Below are positions 8,976 to 16,241 of a stretch of DNA of 60,053 bases, piece after piece. A program made the position numbers and the translations under genes. Below the pieces are notes generated by a model. The model did no database searches. It had not been told where the DNA came from and worked only from the letters and a program-made list of their open reading frames with translations. This DNA comes from DATAEU01 sp046724395 (GTDB taxonomy: Bacteria > Actinomycetota > UBA4738 > HRBIN12): contig JBKOWM010000056.1 of NCBI GenBank assembly GCA_046724395.1, positions 1 to 60,053 on the forward strand. The letters run 5' to 3'. Positions within the stretch are counted from its first letter, which is position 1; every line of letters starts with the position of its first letter.

Positions 8976-9398
8976 TCAGCCCGCGACCGGTCGCTCGAGC
9001 CGGCGAAGGAGGCCGGCAGCGTACTCAAGGAGCTTCGTCGCCACCGCCGAGTCCTCCGAGACGATCTTTCGAAAGGCGTTCCGCGTGAGCACGAGCACCC
9101 GCATCGGCGTCTCCGACGTCACGGTGGCGGTCCGCACGCCGCCGTCCAGCAGCGAGATCTCGCCGAAGAAATCCCCAGGGACCAGCTCGTTGACGCTCTT
9201 GCCGCTCTTGTCGCTCACGTCGGCCTGTCCCTCGATGATGACGAAGAAGGAATCGCCCTCTTCGCCCTGGCGGACGATCCGAGCCCCCTCCATGTACCGC
9301 TGCTCTGTCGTGGAGTCAGCGAGCCGTCGGAGCTGCCGCCGGGACAGGTGGGAGAACAACGGCACTTGGGCGAGCAACTCCTGTCCACCCTTCGCCAT
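8976..9398 (-). CDS. Stand-alone cyclic nucleotide-binding domain protein
   Basis: The 140-residue protein is a single cNMP-binding (CAP_ED) domain. FSHLSRRQLRRLADSTTEQR begins the domain, followed by IVRQGEEGDSFFVIIEG and the phosphate-binding cassette region PGDFFGEISLLDGGVRTATV. The cassette Arg that contacts cyclic phosphate (R in GGVRTATV) is present. There is no DNA-binding or enzymatic domain, so it may act as a ligand-sensing partner. It is divergent from a Crp-type regulator 105 bases away. A TAGGCT -10 on this strand at 9446-9441 and a G-rich stretch before the ATG suggest a leadered transcript. Confidence 0.85.
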   Translation of the reverse strand: MAKGGQELLAQVPLFSHLSRRQLRRLADSTTEQRYMEGARIVRQGEEGDSFFVIIEGQADVSDKSGKSVNELVPGDFFGEISLLDGGVRTATVTSETPMRVLVLTRNAFRKIVSEDSAVATKLLEYAAGLLRRLERPVAG

Positions 9399-9491
9399 CG
9401 CTCGAAACCCCCTTCGACGCGCTCGCGTCGGTGTCCGCGCAGCCTAGCGCGAGCGGACGCGGGGTGTCGAAACGATGTCGGTGACGAGCGC

Positions 9492-9497
9492 TACGGT
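9492..9497 (+). promoter_or_regulatory. -10 element TACGGT, leaderless
   Basis: TACGGT ends 6 bases before GTG 9504. It fixes the start of the Crp-type gene, for which longer in-frame starts (from 9348) exist. Confidence 0.6.
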
Positions 9498-9503
9498 GCG
9501 CCC

Positions 9504-10136
9504 GTGGAGACCAGGCTCGCTACGGCCTCCCTCCCTCGCCGGTTCGACGACGCATCGCCCATCGTCCGCCAGGGCGACGTCGGCAGCTCGCTGTTCCTGG
9601 TGACGCGCGGTCTCGTCCGTCTGGCGTCTGTGCTTGCGTCCGGGCGCCAGGTGGTCCTCGCGCTGATCGAGCCGGGCGAGCTGTTCGGTGAGTCCGCGCT
9701 GCTCGGCGCCCCCTCACCGTTCGAGGCTCGCGCCATCGGAGTCGCGACGGTCGTTCCGATCGACGTGTCAGCGCTCGAGGCCGTCATGATGCGGCAGCCG
9801 GCCACAGGCGCCGAAGTGCTCCGTTTGCTCGCGGTCCGGCTTCGGCGGACGGTGGGTGCGCTCGAGGACGCCCTCGCGCTCGACGTCGGAGGCCGCGTGT
9901 CGCGCCGCTTGCACGAGCTCGCCGCGCGGTACGGCGTTCCCGGCCCCGCGGGCGTCCACCTTGGGATCGGCGTCACGCAGGAGGACCTGGGCCGCATGAT
10001 CGGCGCGTCCCGCGAGTCGGTGAACCGAAGCTTCCGGTCGCTCGCTTCGCGTGGGTTGATCCACCGGCGCGGGCGCGCCGTCGTCATTCCCGACCTCGAC
10101 GCGCTCGCACGCGCCGGGGACCGGTCGCCGGCTTGA
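9504..10136 (+). CDS. Crp/Fnr family transcriptional regulator
   Basis: The 210-residue protein has an N-terminal cyclic-nucleotide-type sensor (IVRQGDVGSSLFLVTRG, then PGELFGESALLGAPSPFEAR) and a C-terminal winged helix (VTQEDLGRMIGASRESVNRS) ending in RRGRAVVIPDLDAL. The ESVNR recognition helix is typical of Crp relatives. In the sensor the Arg-Ser/Thr pair that binds cAMP reads SPFEAR, so cAMP binding is uncertain. Start GTG 9504 rests on the -10 TACGGT. Neighbours are the divergent stand-alone sensor domain and a downstream methyltransferase. Confidence 0.88.
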   Translation: METRLATASLPRRFDDASPIVRQGDVGSSLFLVTRGLVRLASVLASGRQVVLALIEPGELFGESALLGAPSPFEARAIGVATVVPIDVSALEAVMMRQPATGAEVLRLLAVRLRRTVGALEDALALDVGGRVSRRLHELAARYGVPGPAGVHLGIGVTQEDLGRMIGASRESVNRSFRSLASRGLIHRRGRAVVIPDLDALARAGDRSPA

Positions 10137-10167
10137 CATCGCCGTCGCCGTCGGGCTCTGCTTGCTC

Positions 10168-10962
10168 ATGCGCGAGTACGAGTCCTCGACATACGGCGAC
10201 CGCGTCGCCGATCTGTACGACGAGCTCTACGGCGAGGTTTCTTTCTCGGGCGACGTCCACATCACCGTCGCTTTCCTTCGCGACGTGGCGGGGAACGGGC
10301 CGATGCTCGAGCTCGGGATCGGAACGGGGCGCGTCGCGCTGCCGCTCGCACGCAGCGGCGTCGACGTCGCCGGTATCGACGCGTCGCGCTCGATGGTCGC
10401 CAAGCTCGCGGCGAAGCCGGACGGAGACCGCATCCAGGTCACTATCCAAGACTTTGGCCGATTCCACCTGGGCCGGAGGTTCCGCGGCATCTACGTCGTC
10501 TTCAACACGTTCTTCGGCCTGCTGTCGCAGGAGGATCAGTTGTCGTGCTTCGAATCGGTCGCCCGACACCTGATTCAAGACGGCGTCTTCGTCATGGAGG
10601 CGTTCGTGCCGGACCCCGCCCGCTTCGATCGCGGCCAGCGTGTCTCGGCGATCGAGGTCGATCTCGACGGCGTGCGCCTTGAGGTGTCGAAGCACGACCC
10701 GATCGAGCAGCGCACGACGAGCCAGCACGTGATCCTCGATCGAGACGGCGTGCGGCTGTTCCCGGTGCAGATCCGGTACGCGTCGATCGCCGAGCTCGAC
10801 CTCATGGCGCGAATGGCCGGGATGCGCGTGCGCGAGCGATGGGGAGACTGGGATCGGTCACCGCTCACGGCCGCGAGCGCTAAGCACGTTTCGGTCTACG
10901 AGCTCGTTGGGCATGCCTTGGGTGAAGGGACTGCCCTCGATCCGGGGGGAACGAGCCGCTAA
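10168..10962 (+). CDS. Class I SAM-dependent methyltransferase
   Basis: This 264-residue Rossmann-fold methyltransferase has motif I MLELGIGTGRVALPLA and a following VAGIDASRSMV acidic loop, then IQDFGRFHLG. The second half contains strands typical of small-molecule methyltransferases (FVMEAFVPDPARFD). The substrate is not predictable. ATG 10168 is chosen; a TTG six bases upstream is possible. A TTGACA sequence lies at 10133-10138, with no good -10 behind it. The stop overlaps the convergent MBL-fold gene by four bases. Confidence 0.82.
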   Translation: MREYESSTYGDRVADLYDELYGEVSFSGDVHITVAFLRDVAGNGPMLELGIGTGRVALPLARSGVDVAGIDASRSMVAKLAAKPDGDRIQVTIQDFGRFHLGRRFRGIYVVFNTFFGLLSQEDQLSCFESVARHLIQDGVFVMEAFVPDPARFDRGQRVSAIEVDLDGVRLEVSKHDPIEQRTTSQHVILDRDGVRLFPVQIRYASIAELDLMARMAGMRVRERWGDWDRSPLTAASAKHVSVYELVGHALGEGTALDPGGTSR

Positions 10963-11825
10963 CCGGATTCCTGCAGGACGGCCAGGCTACACGGACCACA
11001 GAGCGTCGCGCGTCCTTTCACCGGACGGCCGCAGCGATCACACGACCTGGGCTCGATCGCCGTCCAGCGGTGCTCGCCAGCGGTGGCGCGTCTTTGCGCG
11101 CGGCCCTCCGCCTCGAGCTTCAGAAGGTGGGCGAGGACGGACCTCCCCGCGAGCTCGAGCAGCTCGCTCGGATATCCAGCGTAGACCTCCCCGACGAGCT
11201 CCTCGATAGTTCGCCCGGCGCCGGCGAGCGCGTCGGCGATCTGACGCTCGCGCTCCTCGCGATGCGCGAGGTACTCATCGAGCTTGGCCATCGCGTCCAG
11301 GACGATCGGCCCGTGACCCGGGTGGATCGTCTTCGGTCCGAGCTCACGCATTCGGTGCAGCGATCGAAGGTACGCGACGAGGTCGCCCTCTGGCGGATCG
11401 ATGACGCTCGTTCCGCGGCCCAGGACCGCGTCGCCGGTGAACAGCGCCCGGTCCGCTTCGACGAAAAGCGCGGCGTGATCGGGCGAGTGCCCCGGCGTCG
11501 CGAGCACGAGCACCTCGGTGGATCCGGCACCGACGCGCTGCCCGTCGCGCATCCGCTCACCACCGGCGGGCGGGCGGATGGCCGAGACGGGTGCCGACGT
11601 CATCGCGGCCAGGCGCGCCGCGCCCGGCGCATGATCGGGATGGTCGTGCGTCAGCACGATGCGCCCCACACGTCCGGCGGCGAGCAGGATCTCGGCGCTG
11701 TGCGCCTCGTGGTCCGGACCCGGATCGATCACGATCGATGGCTCGTCGCCGACGACCCATGTGTTCGTCCCGTCCAGCTCTCGAAGACCGGGGTTCGGAG
11801 CGAGGACGCGCACGATCCTCGTCAC
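10959..11825 (-). CDS. MBL-fold hydrolase with C-terminal zinc ribbon
   Basis: The 288-residue protein resembles the LACTB2-like branch of metallo-beta-lactamase-fold hydrolases. The metal motif is LTHDHPDHAPGAARL, followed by TPGHSPDHAAL, FTGDAVLG and IHPGHGP. After the catalytic domain comes a helical segment (AHREERERQIADAL and a winged-helix-like AHLLKLEAEG). The last 30 residues add a CDRCGRP and CGPC zinc ribbon not usual for this family. LACTB2-type enzymes are ribonucleases, so RNA is a possible substrate. The GTG start at 11825 lies one base after the Nudix stop, so the two genes are coupled. Confidence 0.85.
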   Translation of the reverse strand: MTRIVRVLAPNPGLRELDGTNTWVVGDEPSIVIDPGPDHEAHSAEILLAAGRVGRIVLTHDHPDHAPGAARLAAMTSAPVSAIRPPAGGERMRDGQRVGAGSTEVLVLATPGHSPDHAALFVEADRALFTGDAVLGRGTSVIDPPEGDLVAYLRSLHRMRELGPKTIHPGHGPIVLDAMAKLDEYLAHREERERQIADALAGAGRTIEELVGEVYAGYPSELLELAGRSVLAHLLKLEAEGRAQRRATAGEHRWTAIEPRSCDRCGRPVKGRATLCGPCSLAVLQESG

Positions 11826-11826
11826 G

Positions 11827-12465
11827 TCACCGGTCCTCCTGCCAGAAGACGGATCTCGGCAGGTGCGCGATCTCGTGTTCGTCGGGCTCGCGCGTCTCGA
11901 ACCGCAGCGCGAGGATGTCGGCCGCCGTCGCACAGCCAGCGAGCATTCGGATCGTGAAGAACGTCGGCCAGTAGAGTCGGCACGCGCCGACCCGCCAGTC
12001 CTCGAGGAGGCACCCCGGCGAGATCCACCATGCGGCCGCCGCCTCCTCGCCGTCGGGGACGGGCTCGACGCCCGCGACGGCGTCGATCGCGAAGTACTCG
12101 GCATCGAATCGGACGGGGACGTCGGGTGGCGCCACCCATCGCGCGAGGGGCCTGAGCCGGTCCGGTGCGATGCCGGCGACCGCCGACGCGCCCGTCCTGG
12201 CCGTGTCGAGACCGCTGGCGGACGGAGCGAGTCCGACCTCTTCGATCAACTCGCGGACGGCACACGCCCTGGGCGCCTGCTCGGCCGAACCGAACCAGCG
12301 CTCCGCCAGGGCCAGGTCGCCGGCCTCGACCGCGCCGCCGGGAAAGGCGACGTAACCGGGGAGGAACCGAGTATCTCGGCTCCGCTCGATTACGAGGACC
12401 TCCGGATCGCCGTCCGCCTCGCGCACGGCGACGATCGACGCGGCCCTTCGAAGCTCCTCGGACAC
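11827..12465 (-). CDS. Nudix hydrolase
   Basis: The product has 212 residues. The Nudix box is split, as in NUDT8/NUDT19-type enzymes: PGGAVEAGD near residue 42, then an insertion of about 20 residues, then CAVRELIEEVGLA. The catalytic Glu residues of RELIEE are present. The remainder (WVAPPDVPVRFDAEYF) matches the CoA-Nudix type of architecture, although a CoA substrate is only an inference. The N-terminal ASIVAVREADGDPEVLVIER is the standard first strand. It is upstream of, and coupled to, the MBL-fold hydrolase. Confidence 0.85.
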   Translation of the reverse strand: MSEELRRAASIVAVREADGDPEVLVIERSRDTRFLPGYVAFPGGAVEAGDLALAERWFGSAEQAPRACAVRELIEEVGLAPSASGLDTARTGASAVAGIAPDRLRPLARWVAPPDVPVRFDAEYFAIDAVAGVEPVPDGEEAAAAWWISPGCLLEDWRVGACRLYWPTFFTIRMLAGCATAADILALRFETREPDEHEIAHLPRSVFWQEDR

Positions 12466-12494
12466 CCGCCGATTCTCGCAGGCGGCGGCCTCGT

Positions 12495-12500
12495 TACGCT
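12495..12500 (+). promoter_or_regulatory. -10 element TACGCT, leaderless
   Basis: TACGCT ends 6 bases before GTG 12507 and fixes the start of the MidA-type gene. Confidence 0.6.
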
Positions 12501-12506
12501 TCCGAG

Positions 12507-13568
12507 GTGAGCCAGGGCGTTCGGCGACTGATCGAGCGGCGGATCAGGGAGCGGGGACCGATGCCGTTCGACGAGTTCATGGAGGTCGCGCTCTACGCTC
12601 ATGGCGGCTATTACGACGAGCCGCCGATCGGCAGCGATCGAGACTTCGTCACGAGCCCGCACGTCCACTGGTGGTTCGCGTACGCGATCTCGGTCGCCCT
12701 GGGCGCGCTCCAGGAGCCCCTGAGAACGGCAGGCACGAAGCGGCTCGTCGAGCTCGGCGCCGGCGACGGGACGCTGGCTCGACAGCTGCTCGAGATCCTG
12801 GCCGGGGCCGGACCGATCGACTACGTGGCCGTCGAGCGGAGCGTCGGAGCCAGGGCGGCCCTGATCGAGCTCGGCATCGACGTTCGCGCATCCGTCGAGG
12901 AGCTCGGGCCGCTGGAGGGATGCCTCGTCTTCGCGAACGAGCTGCTGGACAACCTTCCGTTCCGACGGATCCGCCGTCGGTCCGACGGCACGCTGGCCGA
13001 GGTCTGCGTCGGGCTGCGCGGCGATCGGTTGGCCGAGTTCGAGACCGACGCCGACGCGACGCTCGCGGCGTTTGCGCCTGCCCTCGACTGCGGCGTGGAG
13101 ACCGTCGTCCCGACTGGCGCGCTCTCGCTCGTCGATGCGCTCGCCGACCAGATGCGGGACTCCTATGCCCTGTTCATCGACTACTCGACGGAGCGCGGCG
13201 GAGAGGTGCACGGCTATCGCCGTCAGCACGTCGTCGAGGACGTCCTGCAGCGACCCGGCTCATCCGACGTCACGGCCGCGGTGGACTTCGACGCGGTCGA
13301 GGGGCGCGCGCGAACGAGCGGTCTCGCCGTGCTCGGCCGCGTCACACAGCGCGCCGCCTTGCTTTCCCTCGGGTTCGCCGCATGGGCCGAAGCCGAGCGC
13401 GGGCGGGCACGCGCGGTCGCCGCAGCAGACGCGACCCGCGCGTGGGCGGCGCGGAGCCGCGCGAGCTTATTGGTCGAGCCGTCGGGCTTGGGGGCGCATC
13501 GATGGACGCTCCTGGCGACACCGGGGCTCCCCGCGCCCGGGTGGCTCGAGGCCGCGCTGCGCGGCTGA
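12507..13568 (+). CDS. MidA/NDUFAF7-type protein arginine methyltransferase
   Basis: This 353-residue protein belongs to the DUF185/MidA family of class I methyltransferases. Family hallmarks are GPMPFDEFMEVALYAHGGYY near the N-terminus, DFVTSPHV, the SAM motif LVELGAGDGTLARQLL, YVAVERS, and FANELLDNLPF. The human homologue NDUFAF7 dimethylates an arginine of NDUFS2, the mitochondrial counterpart of NuoD. Here the gene abuts nuoD, stop codon to stop codon (TGA 13566-13568, then nuoD stop 13571-13569). That juxtaposition suggests the same substrate, but the genes are convergent, so they are not an operon. GTG 12507 is set by a leaderless -10. Confidence 0.88.
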   Translation: MSQGVRRLIERRIRERGPMPFDEFMEVALYAHGGYYDEPPIGSDRDFVTSPHVHWWFAYAISVALGALQEPLRTAGTKRLVELGAGDGTLARQLLEILAGAGPIDYVAVERSVGARAALIELGIDVRASVEELGPLEGCLVFANELLDNLPFRRIRRRSDGTLAEVCVGLRGDRLAEFETDADATLAAFAPALDCGVETVVPTGALSLVDALADQMRDSYALFIDYSTERGGEVHGYRRQHVVEDVLQRPGSSDVTAAVDFDAVEGRARTSGLAVLGRVTQRAALLSLGFAAWAEAERGRARAVAAADATRAWAARSRASLLVEPSGLGAHRWTLLATPGLPAPGWLEAALRG

Positions 13569-14762
13569 CTACTTGTCGACGTCGCCGACGACGAAGAAGA
13601 CCGAGCCGAGGATGGCGATGAGATCTGGGACCAGCGTCCCCGGCAGCATCGCCGGAAGGACCGAGACGTTCGAGAAGGACGCGGTCCGCATCTTGAGTCG
13701 GTACGGGTTCTTCTTGCCGTCGCCGACCAGGTAGTACCCCATGATGCCCAGCGGGTTCTCGGTCCTGACGTAGATCTCCCCGTTCAGTTGGAGATTCTTC
13801 GGAAGCTTCGGCGCCACGTACTGCCCCGGCGGCAGGTTGTCCATGCACTGCTCGATGATCTTGCAGGACTCCCACATGCGCTGGACGAGAACCCAGATTC
13901 GATCGTAGGAGTCACCGACCGTGCCGACGGGCACGTCGAACTCGACCTCCGCGTACTTCTCGTAAGGCTGGTCCTTGCGCGGGTCGAACGCCACGCCCGA
14001 CGCCTGGAGCGTCGGACCCGAGGTCCCGTACGCGATCGCCGTCTGCGTCGGTAGCACACCGATGCCCTTCGTGCGCGCGAAGATGATGTCGTTGCCCATG
14101 ATGAGGTTCTCGTAGTCGCGGAGCTTCGCGCGGACCCACTCCAGCACCTGGGCCGAGTGTTTGAGGAAGCCTCGGGGAAGGTCGTCCTTGAGGCCCCCGA
14201 CGCGCGCATACGAGTGATGCATCCGGGCTCCGGTGGCCGATTCCATCAGCGCCTGGATCGCCTCGCGCTCCCGAAACGCGTAGAAGATCGGCGTGATAGC
14301 CCCCAGTTCCAGCGGATACGAGCCGCAGAACATGAGGTGGTTCAGGATGCGGTTCCACTCCGCGAACATCGTCCGGATCCACTGCGCCCGCTCGGGGACG
14401 TCGATGCCAACGAGGCGCTCGACGGCGATGACCCATCCGAGCTCGTTGTTGAACGCCGAAAGCCAGTCGTGCCGGTTCAGCAGCACGAGCACTTGACGTG
14501 CGTCCCGATGCTCGGCGAGCTTCTCGGCGCCCCTGTGCATGTAGCCGATGACCGGCTCGGCTCGTGTGATGACCTCGCCATCGAGTTCCAGGACGAGCCG
14601 CAAGACGCCGTGCGTGGACGGATGTTGCGGGCCGATGTTGAGGAGCATCTCCTCGGTGCGAAGACCGGCCGAGACAGGGACGGTCTCGATGTCGAGGCCG
14701 CCGCCGCGGACCATCCAGTGCTCGGCGGCGGTGGAGAAGGACCGGCGTTCCTCGGTGTCCAC
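13569..14762 (-). CDS. nuoD: NADH-quinone oxidoreductase subunit D (orphan)
   Basis: The 397-residue protein is the 49-kDa-type subunit of complex I, part of the quinone-binding peripheral arm. Conserved blocks include NIGPQHPSTHGVLRLVLELD, IGYMHRGAEKLAEH, NRHDWLSAFNNELG, MFCGSYPLELGA and, near the end, ENPLGIMGYYLVGDG. The Arg of HRGAEK (residue 77 from the GTG start) aligns with mature bovine NDUFS2 Arg85, the NDUFAF7 methylation site. No other nuo gene is present in the window, so subunit D is detached from the usual nuoA-N cluster, or this is a second copy. GTG 14762 gives the family's usual length. It is divergent from selA. Confidence 0.92.
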   Translation of the reverse strand: MDTEERRSFSTAAEHWMVRGGGLDIETVPVSAGLRTEEMLLNIGPQHPSTHGVLRLVLELDGEVITRAEPVIGYMHRGAEKLAEHRDARQVLVLLNRHDWLSAFNNELGWVIAVERLVGIDVPERAQWIRTMFAEWNRILNHLMFCGSYPLELGAITPIFYAFREREAIQALMESATGARMHHSYARVGGLKDDLPRGFLKHSAQVLEWVRAKLRDYENLIMGNDIIFARTKGIGVLPTQTAIAYGTSGPTLQASGVAFDPRKDQPYEKYAEVEFDVPVGTVGDSYDRIWVLVQRMWESCKIIEQCMDNLPPGQYVAPKLPKNLQLNGEIYVRTENPLGIMGYYLVGDGKKNPYRLKMRTASFSNVSVLPAMLPGTLVPDLIAILGSVFFVVGDVDK

Positions 14763-14809
14763 GTCGGTGCTTATCCTGCCACGCCGGTTCGGCGAACGAC
14801 ACGCACGTA

Positions 14810-14815
14810 TAGGCT
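14810..14815 (+). promoter_or_regulatory. -10 element TAGGCT, leaderless
   Basis: TAGGCT ends 7 bases before GTG 14823 and fixes the selA start. Confidence 0.6.
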
Positions 14816-14822
14816 CAGCGCC

Positions 14823-16241
14823 GTGACCGCAACGGGCCGCAGCGCGCGCGGGACCACCGCGGTCGACTCCGGGGCCCGGCGCAGAATTCCGTCGGTCGAC
14901 GCCCTGCTCCGGTCGGATCCGGGCCGCCGCGCCGAGGCGACGCTCGGACGCCCGCTGCTCAAGGCCGAGCTCGTCCGAACGCTCGCCGCCGTCCGCACGG
15001 CCGCCGCTCGAGGACAGGACCCGCCGGACGCCGACGTCATCCTCGCTCGCGCCTTCCAGACCGCGATCGGCACGGCGTTCGGCATCACGCCGGTGATCAA
15101 CGCGACCGGCGTGATTCTTCACACCGGACTCGGCCGCGCTCCGCTGCCGGCGGACGCGCTGCGAGCGGTCGTGCGCGCGGCACGTGGCTACTCCGACCTC
15201 GAGGTCGATCGGACGAGCGGTGAGCGCGGCAGACGCACCGAACGCGCCGAGACGCTCCTGCGCGCCATCACGGGTGCGGAGGATGCCCTTGTCGTGAACA
15301 ACGGCGCTGCCGCGGTGCTCCTCGCGTTGGCGGCGCTCGCGCGCGGCAGGGAGGTCCTCGTCTCCCGCGGAGAGCTCATCGAGATCGGCGGCGAGTTTCG
15401 CATCCCCGACATCCTGTCTGCTTCGGGGGCCAGGCTCGTGGAGGTCGGAACAACGAACCGGACGCGGCTGTCCGACTACCGCTCCGCGCTCGGCGCGAAG
15501 ACCGCACTCGTACTGAAGGTGCATCCGAGCAACTACCGGGTGGTGGGCTTCACCGCCTCGCCTGCCGCCGCCGAGCTCGGCCGGCTCGCCCGCGCGAGCG
15601 GCGTTCCGTTCCTTTACGACCTCGGATCGGGACTCCTCGACCGGGCGGCGGGCCTCGCGCCGGACGAGCCGACGGCGATCGACGCCCTTCGCGACGGAGC
15701 GGACGTCGCCGTGTTCTCGGGCGACAAGCTGCTCGGCGGACCGCAGGCCGGCATCGTCGTCGGCGGCGCCTTGCTCGTCGCCCGGTTGCGGCGGCACCCG
15801 ATCGCCCGGGCCGTCCGCGTCGACAAGATGCAGGCGGCCGCGCTCGAGCGCGTACTGATGTACCACGCGCGCGGTGATCGCGACGCGCTGCCCGTGTGGC
15901 GGATGGTCCGGGAGCGGGCGGAGACGATTCGCCACCGCGCCGCCCGGCTCGCCGAGGACCTCGACGGACTGTTCGCGGGAGCGTCGGTCCGTCGATCCCA
16001 AGCGGTTATCGGAGGCGGCTCGATGCCGGGCTCTGTGCTCGCGTCATGGGCGGTCGAGGTCCGCGTGCCGGATCCCCTCGCGTTCGTCGCACGGCTTCGG
16101 ACCGGAAGTCCGCCCGTCTTCTGCCGAGTCGACGAGCGGGGCGTCGTGCTCGACGTGCGGACCGTCTCAGACGATGAGGTCCCCGACCTCGCTCGCGCGG
16201 TCCGGTACGCGCTGGAGGGTGACGACGTCGACGACGAATGA
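14823..16241 (+). CDS. selA: L-seryl-tRNA(Sec) selenium transferase
   Basis: SelA converts seryl-tRNA(Sec) to selenocysteinyl-tRNA(Sec) using selenophosphate and PLP. The 472-residue product has the N-terminal tRNA-binding region (IPSVDALL), then INATGVILHTGLGRAPL, YSDLEVDRTSGERG, the PLP lysine in SGDKLLGGPQ (K302), and MLTYH-like MYHARGD. Length and order match bacterial SelA. The GTG start follows a leaderless -10. The gene overlaps selB by 23 bases, forming the selAB unit. Neither selD nor selC is in the window, and I see no in-frame-TGA selenoprotein candidate nearby. Confidence 0.95.
   Translation: MTATGRSARGTTAVDSGARRRIPSVDALLRSDPGRRAEATLGRPLLKAELVRTLAAVRTAAARGQDPPDADVILARAFQTAIGTAFGITPVINATGVILHTGLGRAPLPADALRAVVRAARGYSDLEVDRTSGERGRRTERAETLLRAITGAEDALVVNNGAAAVLLALAALARGREVLVSRGELIEIGGEFRIPDILSASGARLVEVGTTNRTRLSDYRSALGAKTALVLKVHPSNYRVVGFTASPAAAELGRLARASGVPFLYDLGSGLLDRAAGLAPDEPTAIDALRDGADVAVFSGDKLLGGPQAGIVVGGALLVARLRRHPIARAVRVDKMQAAALERVLMYHARGDRDALPVWRMVRERAETIRHRAARLAEDLDGLFAGASVRRSQAVIGGGSMPGSVLASWAVEVRVPDPLAFVARLRTGSPPVFCRVDERGVVLDVRTVSDDEVPDLARAVRYALEGDDVDDE

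Noticed and set aside
14763..16001. Apparent 400-residue N-terminal extension of nuoD through selA antisense
   Set aside because: The extension is Arg/Ala-rich shadow sequence of selA. The NuoD family begins near GTG 14762.
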